The notes beneath the pieces were generated by a model, which saw only the letters and a program-made list of their open reading frames with translations, was not told the origin of the DNA and made no database searches. Below, piece after piece: positions 45,156 through 54,803 of a stretch of 64,000 nucleotides of DNA. The position numbers and the translations under genes are program-made. The stretch is from NCBI GenBank assembly GCA_024236155.1, contig JACKLA010000003.1:304086-368085 (forward strand). Direction: 5' to 3'. Source of the stretch: Sphingomonadaceae bacterium (GTDB lineage Bacteria; Pseudomonadota; Alphaproteobacteria; Sphingomonadales; Sphingomonadaceae). Position 1 is the stretch's first letter; each line of letters begins with the position of its first letter.

Positions 45156-46061
45156 TCACCCCGCCCCCTTGGTCTTCGTCTTCCCGACCTTCGCATTGGC
45201 GGCGATAAAATCGATAATCTGCCCCGCAATATCCTTGCCGGTTGCGGCTTCAATGCCCTCCAGCCCGGGCGACGAGTTGACCTCCATGATCACCGGGCCG
45301 TGATTGCTGCGCAGCATGTCGACGCCGCACACGTTCAGCCCCATGCGCTTCGCCGCGCTGACGGCGGTGGCGCGTTCGGCGGGGGTGATCTTGGCCAGTT
45401 CGGCGCTGCCGCCCCGGTGGAGGTTGCTGCGGAAATCGTCTGCCGCGCCGGTGCGTTTCATCGCCGCGACGACCTTGCCGCCGACCACCAGCGCGCGGAT
45501 ATCGGTGCCGCCAGCTTCCTTGATGAATTCCTGCACCAGGATGTTCACATTGGCGCCGCGAAACGCCTCGATCACCGACTTGGCGCTCGACATCGTCTCA
45601 GCCAGCACCACGCCGATGCCCTGCGTCCCCTCGAGCAGCTTGATCACCACCGGCGGCCCTTTGACAGCCTTGATGATTTCCTCCGCCTGTTTGGGATCGT
45701 TGGCATAGGCGGTCAGCGGCAGGCCAAGGCCATGTTTGGCGAGGATTTGCATGCTGCGCAGCTTGTCGCGGCTGCGGCCGATGGCGACGCTTTCATTGAG
45801 CGGCCACACACCCGCCATCTCGAACTGGCGAAGCACGGCAAGGCCATAGTTGGTGATCGACGCGCCGATGCGCGGGATCACCGCGTCATAGCCCTTCAGC
45901 GTCTCTCCATTGTAGGTCAGCGTCGGACGGTGGCTGGCGATATTGACCGTGCAGCGCAGCGTATTGAGGATGTCGAGCGTATGGCCGCGCTGCTCCGCCG
46001 CCTCTACCAGCCGCTGGTGCGAGTAGAGGTTCGGATTGCGCGCCAGCATGGCGATTTTCAT
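45156..46061 (-). CDS. rimK: RimK-family ATP-grasp glutamate ligase
   Basis: ATP-grasp enzyme of 301 residues that adds Glu to the C terminus of ribosomal protein S6 in E. coli. VVIKLLEGTQGIGVVL is the ATP-binding glycine loop region, FIKEAGGTDIRALVVGG and GVDMLRSNHGPVIMEVNSSPGLEGIE are family hallmarks. The upstream partner, 11 bases away, is a RimB-type protease, as in Pseudomonas. S6 is encoded 6 kb away, but its C terminus is REERD, so the real substrate here is not certain. Confidence 0.92.
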   Translation of the reverse strand: MKIAMLARNPNLYSHQRLVEAAEQRGHTLDILNTLRCTVNIASHRPTLTYNGETLKGYDAVIPRIGASITNYGLAVLRQFEMAGVWPLNESVAIGRSRDKLRSMQILAKHGLGLPLTAYANDPKQAEEIIKAVKGPPVVIKLLEGTQGIGVVLAETMSSAKSVIEAFRGANVNILVQEFIKEAGGTDIRALVVGGKVVAAMKRTGAADDFRSNLHRGGSAELAKITPAERATAVSAAKRMGLNVCGVDMLRSNHGPVIMEVNSSPGLEGIEAATGKDIAGQIIDFIAANAKVGKTKTKGAG

Positions 46062-46071
46062 TGTTCTGGTC

Positions 46072-46539
46072 TCATGGTTTGTGGCCCTTCACGGGCGTCA
46101 TGCCGGGCGTTTGCAACCAGCTATGCCCGCTGTCGACTACAAATCGACGACGGAGCGAGGAGCGCCCGATCAGCATCGGGAATTTCATGTCGCGGCGGTC
46201 GGCGAGGCTGATCTCGGCGCGGAATTCCGCCTCGCCAATGCGCAGCGGTGTCTTGATGATCATGCGGCGCTGGGTTTCGCCATTGGAGCTGGTGATGCCG
46301 CGCCACGCGACATGCACCGCCTCGCACACCTGCCGCTCATGCTGTTCGCCGAAATCGACCGCGAAGCGAACGAATTTCTCGCCATCGCGCTCGAATTCCT
46401 CGAGGATCGTCGCATGGAGCGAAGACGTGCGCGCGCCGGTGTCGATCTTGGCCGGAACGGCGCGCAGGCCAAGTTCCGGCAGATGCACCAGCTCGCGCCA
46501 GCCGATCACGGGTAAGAGCTTGGGCGGTTTGGTCACCAA
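46072..46539 (-). CDS. RimB-like retropepsin-fold protein
   Basis: 155 residues. The motif AKIDTGARTSSLHA carries the aspartyl-protease-like DTGA, and MLIGRSSLRRRFVVD is the matching C-terminal half. This family (COG4067) is linked to RimK, and the Pseudomonas homologue RimB is a protease acting with it. It precedes rimK on the same strand. The start is uncertain: TTG at 46539 and GTG at 46536 are adjacent, with no clear ribosome site. Confidence 0.82.
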   Translation of the reverse strand: MVTKPPKLLPVIGWRELVHLPELGLRAVPAKIDTGARTSSLHATILEEFERDGEKFVRFAVDFGEQHERQVCEAVHVAWRGITSSNGETQRRMIIKTPLRIGEAEFRAEISLADRRDMKFPMLIGRSSLRRRFVVDSGHSWLQTPGMTPVKGHKP

Positions 46540-46613
46540 AGGCGTGTGCCAGCAAAGTCAGCGACTTGCCAACCCTGCCCGATCATAATGACCGGAGGGA
46601 GTCGGCCAAGTGC

Positions 46614-48470
46614 TCACCATCCGGTGGGCTTGCCCTTGTTCTGCTCGTCGAGCCAGTCCTTGAGCGGGGCGAAATATTCGACCAGCGCATTGCCGCTCAT
46701 CTGGCGTTCGCCGGTGAAGGCTTCGAGCGCGTCGGGCCATGGCTTGCTCGCGCCCATTTCGAGCATCGCACCCAGGTTCTTGCCGACTTCCTCGTTGCCG
46801 TAGAACGAACAGCGATGCAGCGGGCCTTCCCAGCCGGCCTGGTCGCAGGCGGCCTTGTAGAACTGGAACTGCAGGATCCGCGCGAGGAAATAGCGGGTAT
46901 AGGGCGTGTTGCCCGGGATGTGGTACTTCGCGCCCGGATCGAAGGCATCGGCGGGCCGCTCGACCGGCGGGGTGATGCCCTGGTACTCCTGCTTCAGCCC
47001 GACCCATGCGTCATTGTAATGTTCGGGTGTGATCGAACCGTCGAACACCCCCCAGCGCCATTTGTCGACCAGCAGGCCGAAGGGCAGGAAGGCGATCTTG
47101 TCCATCGCCTGGCGCAGCAGCAGGCCGATATCCTTGTCGGCACCCGGAACCTGGCTCTTGTCGAGCATGTCGATCTGGACAAGGTATTCGGGCGTGATCG
47201 ACAGTGCGATCATATCACCGATCGCTTCGTGGAAACCGTCATTCGCGCCGTTGAGGTGGATCGGGTCCTGATCCTTGTAGGCGCGCTGGTAGTAATTGTG
47301 GCCCAGCTCGTGGTGGATGGTGACGAAGTCACCCGCATTGGGCTTGATGCACATCTTGATGCGGATATCGTCCTTGTTGTCGATATCCCACGCGCTGGCG
47401 TGGCACACGACTTCACGGTCCTGCGGCTTCACGAATTGGCTGCGGGTCCAGAACGTGTCGGGCAGCGGATCGAAACCGAGCGAGGAGAAGAACTGCTCGC
47501 CAACCTTCACCATGCCGACTTCGTCGATCCCCTTCTCGGCGATCAGGTCGGTGATGTCGTAACCGATATCGCCTGCACCCTCGGGCGCGACGAGCGGGTA
47601 GATATTGCCCCATTCCTGCGCCCACATATTGCCCAGCAAATCGGCACGGATGGGGCCGGTCTTCGGCTGGACATCGTCGCCGTAATGCTCGTTAAGCTTC
47701 CAGCGGACATAGGTGTGCAGGCTCTCGTAAAGCGGCTTCACTTCCTGCCACATGCGCTCCAGCTCGGCAGAGAACTGTTCGGGCGGCATGTCATAGCCGC
47801 TGCGCCACATCGCGCCGACATCGCTGAAACCCAGTTCCTGCGCGCCTTCATTGGCGATGGCGACCATGCGGGCGTAATCGTCTTTCATCGGGGCGCCGAC
47901 ATTGTTGTGCCAGCTGGCCCACATTTCGGCGAGTTCTTCCGGCGTGCGGTCGAGATTGCCCATCTCCGCCTCGATATCCGAGCCGTTGATTTCCTTGCCG
48001 CCGAGCACGCCCTTGCCCGCGCCGTACTGGCTGTTGAGGCTGGTCGCGATTTCGTTGAGCTCGGTCGCTGCACCATCGGTGGTCGGGGCGGGCAGGACGA
48101 TGCCGTTGCGCAGGATATCGAGCTTGCGCGCGACGACCGGATCAAGTCCGGAAACCTCGGCGTATTTCGCCGCTTCGAGCGCGTATTTGACCGATTTTTC
48201 AGTTCCTTCCGCACCGATCTTGGCATTCAGTGCATTGGTATCATCGGTGATATAGGTCGCGTTGATCCATGCAACCTTGCCTGCCTCAAGCGAAAAATCG
48301 AACAGGTCCTTCTCGACCATCGCCACCCAGTCTGCCGCACCCTGCGGCGTCATCGGATAGGCTTCTGCAGCTTCGGTCGCCCCGGACTCCTTATCTTCAT
48401 GGTGATCGGCATAGGCCGGGGCCGCGAGTGAGATTGCCAATGCGCCAAGCGCAACGGATGCGAGTTTCAT
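46614..48470 (-). CDS. Secreted M2 (ACE-like) dipeptidyl carboxypeptidase
   Basis: Zinc peptidase of 618 residues related to angiotensin-converting enzyme. A signal peptide (about 1-21, ending AYAD) is followed by a mainly helical domain. The zinc site is TIHHELGHNYYQ, with the third ligand in GANDGFHEAIGD. The length suits a single-domain bacterial ACE homologue that trims dipeptides in the periplasm. The ATG follows AAGAGGACTGAC. With the S9 peptidase at 52-54 kb it suggests peptide scavenging. Confidence 0.92.
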   Translation of the reverse strand: MKLASVALGALAISLAAPAYADHHEDKESGATEAAEAYPMTPQGAADWVAMVEKDLFDFSLEAGKVAWINATYITDDTNALNAKIGAEGTEKSVKYALEAAKYAEVSGLDPVVARKLDILRNGIVLPAPTTDGAATELNEIATSLNSQYGAGKGVLGGKEINGSDIEAEMGNLDRTPEELAEMWASWHNNVGAPMKDDYARMVAIANEGAQELGFSDVGAMWRSGYDMPPEQFSAELERMWQEVKPLYESLHTYVRWKLNEHYGDDVQPKTGPIRADLLGNMWAQEWGNIYPLVAPEGAGDIGYDITDLIAEKGIDEVGMVKVGEQFFSSLGFDPLPDTFWTRSQFVKPQDREVVCHASAWDIDNKDDIRIKMCIKPNAGDFVTIHHELGHNYYQRAYKDQDPIHLNGANDGFHEAIGDMIALSITPEYLVQIDMLDKSQVPGADKDIGLLLRQAMDKIAFLPFGLLVDKWRWGVFDGSITPEHYNDAWVGLKQEYQGITPPVERPADAFDPGAKYHIPGNTPYTRYFLARILQFQFYKAACDQAGWEGPLHRCSFYGNEEVGKNLGAMLEMGASKPWPDALEAFTGERQMSGNALVEYFAPLKDWLDEQNKGKPTGW

Positions 48471-48538
48471 ATGTCAGTCCTCTTGAAGGGAAAAACCGGT
48501 TTCCATCGTTACCGGTTTGAACCCGCAGCCGGGCATAA

Positions 48539-49066
48539 TCAAGCAGTGCGCGCGGATATTCGACGAACGACAAATGTCGCGATCACCCCGAAAAAGGTCA
48601 CCAGCCATGCGGCGACCTTCACCGGGCGCACAGTGGCAGCGATCAAAGCAAGCGTATCGCTGCCGCGCTGCTGGGTCAGCTGGATGATCTGGCTGAAGGT
48701 TTCGGTGTAGTCGGTCAGCATGAAGACCGCTGCCGCTGCGACCAGCAAGCCGCCCATGCGGCGAATTTTGGGGGCGGCGTCCTGCATATAGTGCAGCCCG
48801 CCATACCATGACCCGAGGCCGTAGACGGTGATGAACAGGATATCGCCATACATCGCATAGCGTGCGCGCTCATACAGCCCTGCCTCGCTCCATGCGCGCT
48901 GGATCAGGTCTATGGCATGTCCGCTGCCGGCGGCCTGATGAGCAAGGATACCGCCCGGCACACCCTCGATATCGAGCGGCAGGCCCATCCAGATGACGAT
49001 GCCGAACCACACCAGCCCGAGCGGCCAGAGGATGCGAAAGCGCGCAGCGTAAGGATTCTCTGTCAT
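48539..49066 (-). CDS. Four-helix membrane protein
   Basis: 175 residues with four hydrophobic segments (about 12-30, 80-95, 105-125 and 148-168), such as PLGLVWFGIVIWMGLPL and LLVAAAAVFMLTDY. I do not recognise a family. It overlaps the upstream hydrolase stop by ATGA, so the two are translationally coupled. The ATG at 49066 is the first codon giving a membrane-protein N terminus. Confidence 0.7.
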   Translation of the reverse strand: MTENPYAARFRILWPLGLVWFGIVIWMGLPLDIEGVPGGILAHQAAGSGHAIDLIQRAWSEAGLYERARYAMYGDILFITVYGLGSWYGGLHYMQDAAPKIRRMGGLLVAAAAVFMLTDYTETFSQIIQLTQQRGSDTLALIAATVRPVKVAAWLVTFFGVIATFVVRRISARTA

Positions 49067-49818
49067 GCCAAAAACTCCACCAGCGCATCGCCCATCGCAC
49101 CTTCGGTGACCGAGCTCATATGAGTGCCCGGTATCTCGACATAATGCGCAGCGGGCAAGGCTTCGACCAGCCGCGTGGCAGAGCCGTTGTCCTGATCCTT
49201 GTCCCCGCAAAGGACCATGGTCGGCATGGCGATGGCGGCTAGCTGCACGGCCTCGGTATCGGCAACCGACTGGAGCAGCAGGCGCGCAGCCACCCGATCG
49301 ATCTTCATCGTTTTCATGAAACTGACCGCCATGAAGGCGGGGTCGCCGCGCTTCACCTCGTCGAAACGGTCGATGGCATCGAGGAAGAAGGACGAGCGAC
49401 GGTTCCACCCCGCCAGCCCTTCCAACCCCATGCCCGCCAGCACCAGCTTGCGGGGGCGCAGCCCGTTGATCACCGCCCGCGCCGAAGTCCGCGCGCCGAG
49501 CGAGAAGCCGGCGAGATCGAAATCCTCCAGCCCCAGCGCAGCCACCAGCGCGGCTGCATCGCGTGCCAGAATGTCGTCCGGGTATGCCGCCGGATCATGC
49601 GGCTTGTCGCTCTGCCCATGCGCCCGCAGATCGGGCATGATCGCCTCGAACCCGGCGGCGGCAAGCTTGGCGGCATGGCCGAACCTGATCCAGTTGGTGT
49701 TGGCGTCGGAGAACAGCCCATGCAGCAACAGCACAGGACGACCGCCCCCACCTTCCGGCCCCATGCGGTGCACGGCGAGTTTGGTGCCATCGAAAGAGGG
49801 CAGGACATCGGTACGCAT
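49063..49818 (-). CDS. Alpha/beta-fold hydrolase
   Basis: About 251 residues. HGLFSDANTNW forms the oxyanion region, DLAGFSLGARTSAR holds the nucleophile Ser in GFSLG, and GTHMSSVTEG the His. The substrate is unknown. An ATG at 49860 is also possible, but it would overlap the DsbA-like gene by 37 bases; the ATG at 49818, just after that gene's stop, fits the family N terminus better. Middle gene of a three-gene overlapping unit. Confidence 0.8.
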   Translation of the reverse strand: MRTDVLPSFDGTKLAVHRMGPEGGGGRPVLLLHGLFSDANTNWIRFGHAAKLAAAGFEAIMPDLRAHGQSDKPHDPAAYPDDILARDAAALVAALGLEDFDLAGFSLGARTSARAVINGLRPRKLVLAGMGLEGLAGWNRRSSFFLDAIDRFDEVKRGDPAFMAVSFMKTMKIDRVAARLLLQSVADTEAVQLAAIAMPTMVLCGDKDQDNGSATRLVEALPAAHYVEIPGTHMSSVTEGAMGDALVEFLA

Positions 49819-49823
49819 CTCGT

Positions 49824-50471
49824 TCACCGCGCCACCAGCCCCTTCTGCTCCATTCGCCACTTCGCCATTTCGATGCGGTCCTGTCCGAAAAAGGGTTCAC
49901 CCTCGAACACCAGTGTCGGGACGCCCCAATGGCCGGCGGCAGTGAGTGCGGCCTGGTTGTCGGCGATTTGCGCGTCGAGGGCATCGGCTTCGGCTTCCAC
50001 CGCTGTGTCCAGTTCGGCAAGGTCCAGTCCGGCGCGCGCAACCGCATTGGCGAGGTGATCGCCCTCGTGCCAGTCGTCGACTTCGCCCGACCAGATGATC
50101 TTCGACACCTCGTCGGCAAAGGCTAACCCCTTGCCCAGCTGCTGCGCCAGCTGGCCCATGCGGGTCAGCCGGTAGATATGGGGTTGCTCGGCGGATACCT
50201 CGCGCGTCATCAGGTCCTGCACCACCGGGTCGGGGCGCGGCCAGCGATAGGGGATGCCCTGCATCTGCGCCGAACGCGCCGCATCGATAAAGATATATCG
50301 GCCCTGGAGCGCGTTGGTGAACAGGATATCCGGATCGCGGATGGCGATCGGGTAGACCGGGCGCAGGGCGATTTCGAGATCATGCTGCTCAGCCATCGCG
50401 CGATACCGGCCCACCGCCAGATAGCTGTAAGGCGAACGGAAGCTGAAAAAGAGATCGGCGTTGAGGGTCAT
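49824..50471 (-). CDS. DsbA-like / HCCA-isomerase family protein
   Basis: 215 residues with a thioredoxin-like fold of the 2-hydroxychromene-2-carboxylate isomerase type. The N terminus LNADLFFSFRSPYSYLAVGR carries the Ser-Pro-Tyr in place of a redox CxxC, and the C-terminal HWGVPTLVFEGEPFFGQDR contains the cis-Pro loop. It probably uses glutathione; the substrate is unknown. The ATG at 50471 gives the canonical N terminus. Confidence 0.82.
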   Translation of the reverse strand: MTLNADLFFSFRSPYSYLAVGRYRAMAEQHDLEIALRPVYPIAIRDPDILFTNALQGRYIFIDAARSAQMQGIPYRWPRPDPVVQDLMTREVSAEQPHIYRLTRMGQLAQQLGKGLAFADEVSKIIWSGEVDDWHEGDHLANAVARAGLDLAELDTAVEAEADALDAQIADNQAALTAAGHWGVPTLVFEGEPFFGQDRIEMAKWRMEQKGLVAR

Positions 50472-50490
50472 GGCCGCCTTGTTGCGCGGA

Positions 50491-51078
50491 TCAGCGGAAG
50501 AAGCAATTGATCCCGGCGTAAAGCGATTCAACCGACTTGTTGCCGTTTTCGCCGGTCAGGAAGCCGCCAATACCGCTTTCGGTGTAGAACTCATCGCCAA
50601 GCGTGCTGTCTTCCTGCATTTCGACATTATAGGCTGCAACCAGCTCGCCTTCGGGGCTGCCCACGGTGATGCCCTTGCCGGTCGCGATCACGACACCCTT
50701 TTCACCCTCGAAATACCAGCCGACCAGCCTGCCGTCCTGGAAATTCGTCGTCAGTCCGCCGCGGAAGTCGCTGAATTCCATGGGTCCGGCACCACACTCG
50801 TCATTGCTGTTGCGCAATGTGGCCGGGCCGAGAATCTTCGCCAACTCGCTTTCGACCGCCTTGCGCGGGCTGCCGAAGGCAAGCGCCGTTCCAAGCGGGC
50901 CGGTCACATCGATCCCGGCGGGGGTCAGGCGAACCTGCCCCGCCTCATCACCCGCAGGCCTTGCCTCACCGGCTGCAGGTTCGATGGATTCTCCCGCCAC
51001 GGCGCTCTCGGCATCCGGCTCTCCGGCGCAGGCGGCAAGTGCGAGCGACATTGCCGTCGCAGCGAAAATCAGGCGCAT
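50491..51078 (-). CDS. Lipoprotein of unknown function
   Basis: 195 residues with a lipoprotein signal ending LAAC (Cys17), an Ala/Glu/Asp-rich linker and a domain containing FRGGLTTNFQDGRLVGWYFEGE, which looks beta-rich. No family recognised. GGAGAGGAGCGACC precedes the ATG at 51078. Confidence 0.72.
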   Translation of the reverse strand: MRLIFAATAMSLALAACAGEPDAESAVAGESIEPAAGEARPAGDEAGQVRLTPAGIDVTGPLGTALAFGSPRKAVESELAKILGPATLRNSNDECGAGPMEFSDFRGGLTTNFQDGRLVGWYFEGEKGVVIATGKGITVGSPEGELVAAYNVEMQEDSTLGDEFYTESGIGGFLTGENGNKSVESLYAGINCFFR

Positions 51079-51102
51079 GGTCGCTCCTCTCCAGGCAGGC
51101 AA

Positions 51103-52128
51103 TCAGCCCTTCTTGAGATGCCGCCGCCCCAGCAGTTCCGCGATCTGCACTGCGTTGAGCGCGGCACCCTTGCGCAGATTGTCGCTGACGCACCACAGGG
51201 TCAAGCCGTTCTCGACCGTCGGATCCTCGCGCACGCGGCTGATATAGGTCGCACCGTCACCCGCGCTTTCGATCGGCGTGATATAGCCGCCATCCTCGCG
51301 CTTATCGACCAGCAGGCAGCCCGGCGCCTCACGCAGGATATCCATCGCCTGCTGGGCGCTGATTTCGTTCTCGAATTCGATATTCACGGCTTCGGAATGG
51401 CCGACGAAGACCGGCACTCGCACGCAGGTGGCGTTGAGTTTGATCTTGGGGTCGAGGATCTTCTTCGTCTCGACCACCATCTTCCACTCTTCCTTGGTCG
51501 AACCATCGTCGAGGAAGACATCGATATGCGGGATGACGTTGAAGGCGATCTGCTTGGTGAATTTCACCGGGTCCACCGGGTCGCCGACGAAGATCGCGCG
51601 GCTCTGGTTGAACAGCTCGTCCATCCCTGCCTTGCCCGCGCCGGAAACCGACTGGTAGGTCGAAACGACCACGCGCTTGATCGTCGCCGCATCATGCAGC
51701 GGCTTGAGCGCGACAACCAGCTGCGCGGTCGAGCAGTTGGGATTGGCGATGATGTTGCGCTTTGCATAATCGTCGATCGCATCGGGGTTCACTTCCGGCA
51801 CGATCAGCGGAATGTCCGGCTCCATGCGGTAGAGCGAGCTGTTGTCGATCACCACGCAGCCAGCGGCGGCTGCCTTGGGGGCATATTCCTTGGCCGGGCC
51901 ACTGCCTGCGGCGAACAGGGCGATATCCCAGCCGTTCCAGTCGAAATGCTCGATATTCTGGCATTTGAGCATCTTGCCGGTGTCACCGAATTCGACTTCG
52001 GTGCCCTGCGAACGCGAGGATGCGACTGCGGCAACCTCATCGCAGGGGAACTCGCGCTCGGCGAGGATCTGCATCATTTCACGACCGACATTCCCGGTCG
52101 CGCCGACAACGGCTACGCGATAGCCCAA
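51103..52128 (-). CDS. asd: Aspartate-semialdehyde dehydrogenase
   Basis: Makes aspartate semialdehyde for lysine, threonine, methionine and diaminopimelate. 341 residues. The N terminus GYRVAVVGATGNVGREMM binds NADP, the catalytic Cys is in IANPNCSTAQLV (about 130), and the His in FVGHSEAVNIEFE. The start is TTG with GGAG eight bases upstream; the frame stays open further, but nothing there resembles the family. Confidence 0.95.
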   Translation of the reverse strand: MGYRVAVVGATGNVGREMMQILAEREFPCDEVAAVASSRSQGTEVEFGDTGKMLKCQNIEHFDWNGWDIALFAAGSGPAKEYAPKAAAAGCVVIDNSSLYRMEPDIPLIVPEVNPDAIDDYAKRNIIANPNCSTAQLVVALKPLHDAATIKRVVVSTYQSVSGAGKAGMDELFNQSRAIFVGDPVDPVKFTKQIAFNVIPHIDVFLDDGSTKEEWKMVVETKKILDPKIKLNATCVRVPVFVGHSEAVNIEFENEISAQQAMDILREAPGCLLVDKREDGGYITPIESAGDGATYISRVREDPTVENGLTLWCVSDNLRKGAALNAVQIAELLGRRHLKKG

Positions 52129-52213
52129 TTCACTTCTCCAACATTTGTGCGCCGCCGAAATAGCGATTGGCGCCGCCCCCGCAAGCGTACATTCGATTGC
52201 GGGCAGTAAAGTG

Positions 52214-54469
52214 CTACTCCGGTGGCGTAACCCCATGAGCTTCGAGGAAGCGGAAGATCGTGTTCCACAGATGGGGGCTGATGTTCTCGCCTGCAACGCG
52301 GTGGGTGTAGCCGGGATAGAGCATCATCTCGAACGGCACATTGCCCTCTTGCAAGGTGGAGATCAGTTCGGACGAGTTCTCGAACACGACATTGTCGTCC
52401 GCCATACCATGGATCAGCAGCAGCGGGTCTGAAATATTGGTCGCATCGGGGATCGCGCTGGCGGCGGCATAGGCTTCGGGCACCTTGTTCGGATCACCCA
52501 TATAGCGTTCGGTGTAGTGGGTATCGTAGAGCTCCCACCGCGTGACCGGTGCGCCCGAAATGCCCGCCGCATACAGCCCCTGATCGGCTTCCAGCTGCTT
52601 GAGCGTCATATATCCGCCATAGGACCAGCCGTAGATCGCGATCTTGCCTGGATCGACAAAGGGCAGCGTCTTGAGGAATTCGGCACCCGCCCGCTGGTCG
52701 TCAACCTCCACACTGCCCATCGCGCGGTAGAGCGGCTGTTCGAACGCCACACCGCGATTGGCCGCGCCCCGGTTGTCGATCACGAACCAGATATAACCCT
52801 TGTCGACCACCGACTGCGCCAGCGCGCCTTTCCACGCCTTGCTGACCTGCTGCGAGTGCGGACCGCCATAGTGATAATACAGCACAGGATACTGCTTGCC
52901 CGGCTCCATCTGCGGCTTGATCATCATCCAGTCGAGTTTGGTGCCGTCTTCAGCCTTGATCGTACCGAATTCGGGGGTGACGTGGCTGGCAAGGAACGGT
53001 GCATAGGGATGGTCGGTATCGAGCGCGTTTTCCTCCACCCAGCTGAGGCGGTTGCCATCGGCATCTGCGTAATAGACCTGCGCGGGCTGGCCCGTGTTCG
53101 AGCGGGTGATGATTGCGCTTTCCGCCTCCTTGTCCATCACCGCCTCGTTCCACCAGCCCCGCTCTGTCAGGCGTTCGATCTGGCCGCTGTCACCGATCAC
53201 GAAAAAGCTGGTGCGGTAGAGATGGCGTTCGAGCACACCATCCTTGTTGCCGGTGAAATAGACCAACCCGCGCTTTTCATCGACCGCAGTGATCTCGGCG
53301 ACTTCCCAATCACCTTCGGTCACCTGCTGCCAGCGGTCCTTGCCCCTGGCGGAGGGATCGAACAGCCAGATATGGCCATGCCCGTCGCGTTCGGACCACC
53401 ACAATATGCGGCCATCCTCTTCCAGCACATGGAAGCCGTCGGACAGGTTGATCCAGCTGTCGGGCGCGGCTTTTTCGGTGAACAGCACGCGGCTTTCCCC
53501 GGTGGCCGGATCGACCGCCAGCACGTCGAGCACCGTCTGTTCGCGGTTCTGCCGCTGGACATAGAGCCTCTTCGCCCCCGGCCCCCAGTTCACCCTGGTG
53601 AGGTAGATGTCGCTTTCGGCCCCGAGGTCGACTTTCACGCGGTTGCCACCATCCGGGTCCATCACGAACAGCTCGACCAGCGCATTGTCGCTCCCCGCAA
53701 CCGGATAGCGTTGGTCGAAAGTCTTGGTCCCCGTCGCACCGATCGCCGCGCGGGTGACGATGCCGACAGGGGCATTTTCGGTCCGCTGCACCGCAATGCG
53801 GCTGTCGTCAGGCGCCCACCAGTAACCGGTGTCGCGGCCCATCTCTTCCTGCGCGACGAATTCCGCCGTGCCCCAGCTGACCGTATCGCTCGCTTCTTCG
53901 GGGGTGATACGCACGAACTCTCGCGCCGCGTCGCTGGTGACGTAGAGCGCCCCCTCGCGCACAAAGGCCGCGCCGCTGCCCTTGGGGCTGACAGTCGGGT
54001 TCAGCTCGCCCTCGGGGCTGTCGGTCAGGCGGATCGCATCGTCGGTTAGTGGCTTGAGATAGAGATCGCCGTCGAGCGGGACGAGGATCGACTGCGAATC
54101 CGGCGACCAGCTGTAATCGACCACGCCCTTGAGGTTGCCGATACGCGCCCGTTCGCGCTGCATCTTCTCTTCCTCGCCCAGCTCGCGCCCGGTGCCCAGT
54201 TGTTCGGAGTCGACCAGCATCACCCATTCGCCGCTTTCCCGGTCGAAGCCCCACAGGTCGTAGCGATCCTTGTCGTCCTCGCGGTTGCGCAGCAGCGTCA
54301 GGAACCGCCCGTCGGGTGACAGCTTTGCCTTGCGCGGACTGGCCCCTTCGAGCGAGGGCGAGGCGAAGACGCGTTCGAGAGTGAGATCGGGGGTGTCGGT
54401 CATATCACCTTCCTGCGCGATTGCTGGCACAGCGAGGACAAGAGCGAGTGCGGGGAGAAAACGGAACAT
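52214..54469 (-). CDS. Secreted S9 dipeptidyl peptidase IV-like enzyme
   Basis: Serine exopeptidase of 751 residues that would release X-Pro dipeptides. A signal peptide (about 1-18) is followed by a beta-propeller (about 25-480), which includes QEEMGRDTGYWWAPD with the substrate-binding Glu pair. The catalytic domain has YGWSYGGYMTLK (Ser about 610), Asp in HGMADDNV and His in YPGYTHRVAG. Probably periplasmic or cell-surface. Confidence 0.92.
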   Translation of the reverse strand: MFRFLPALALVLAVPAIAQEGDMTDTPDLTLERVFASPSLEGASPRKAKLSPDGRFLTLLRNREDDKDRYDLWGFDRESGEWVMLVDSEQLGTGRELGEEEKMQRERARIGNLKGVVDYSWSPDSQSILVPLDGDLYLKPLTDDAIRLTDSPEGELNPTVSPKGSGAAFVREGALYVTSDAAREFVRITPEEASDTVSWGTAEFVAQEEMGRDTGYWWAPDDSRIAVQRTENAPVGIVTRAAIGATGTKTFDQRYPVAGSDNALVELFVMDPDGGNRVKVDLGAESDIYLTRVNWGPGAKRLYVQRQNREQTVLDVLAVDPATGESRVLFTEKAAPDSWINLSDGFHVLEEDGRILWWSERDGHGHIWLFDPSARGKDRWQQVTEGDWEVAEITAVDEKRGLVYFTGNKDGVLERHLYRTSFFVIGDSGQIERLTERGWWNEAVMDKEAESAIITRSNTGQPAQVYYADADGNRLSWVEENALDTDHPYAPFLASHVTPEFGTIKAEDGTKLDWMMIKPQMEPGKQYPVLYYHYGGPHSQQVSKAWKGALAQSVVDKGYIWFVIDNRGAANRGVAFEQPLYRAMGSVEVDDQRAGAEFLKTLPFVDPGKIAIYGWSYGGYMTLKQLEADQGLYAAGISGAPVTRWELYDTHYTERYMGDPNKVPEAYAAASAIPDATNISDPLLLIHGMADDNVVFENSSELISTLQEGNVPFEMMLYPGYTHRVAGENISPHLWNTIFRFLEAHGVTPPE

Positions 54470-54546
54470 GGCAAGTGATCGATCCTGTCGGCGATGAATG
54501 GGCCAACCCTATACACCTGCTTTCGGGCCGCAAGTTCGGAAGTGCT

Positions 54547-54738
54547 TTTCGCGCAAAGACGCAAAGGCGCGAAGGTTCGTTGCCAGGTCACCACTCTCAA
54601 CCGTCATCCCGGCGAAGGCCGGGATCCAGACAACTCTTCGATTGCATTCACCGTCAGCTGGGCCCCGGCCTTCGCCGGGGCGACGGGACGCTATTTGATG
54701 GCAATCGATCTTCGCGCCTTGGCGCCTTTGCGCGAAAC
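54547..54738. repeat. Composite inverted repeat of about 190 bp
   Basis: Outer arms TTCGCGCAAAGACGCAAAGG at the left and CGCCTTTGCGCGAA at the right are near complements. Inside are two REP-type hairpins: CCCGGCGAAGGCCGGG at 54608-54623 and CCCCGGCCTTCGCCGGGG at 54663-54680. The inner units are reverse-oriented copies of one another. A half of the outer arm also occurs at about 18356. Confidence 0.75.
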
Positions 54739-54772
54739 CGATGGCGCACCCTGCTTCCAACCCGGCGCAACG

Positions 54773-54803
54773 AAAAAGGGCGGCCCCCGCAGGAACCGCC
54801 CTT
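54773..54803 (-). terminator. Rho-independent terminator after rplS
   Basis: Read on the minus strand, AAGGGCGG pairs with CCGCCCTT around an 11-12-base loop and is followed by TTT. It lies about 23 bases after the rplS stop. Confidence 0.85.

Noticed and set aside
46566..48431. 621-codon open frame opposite the M2 peptidase gene
   Set aside because: Shadow of a gene with complete zinc motifs; no recognisable domain.
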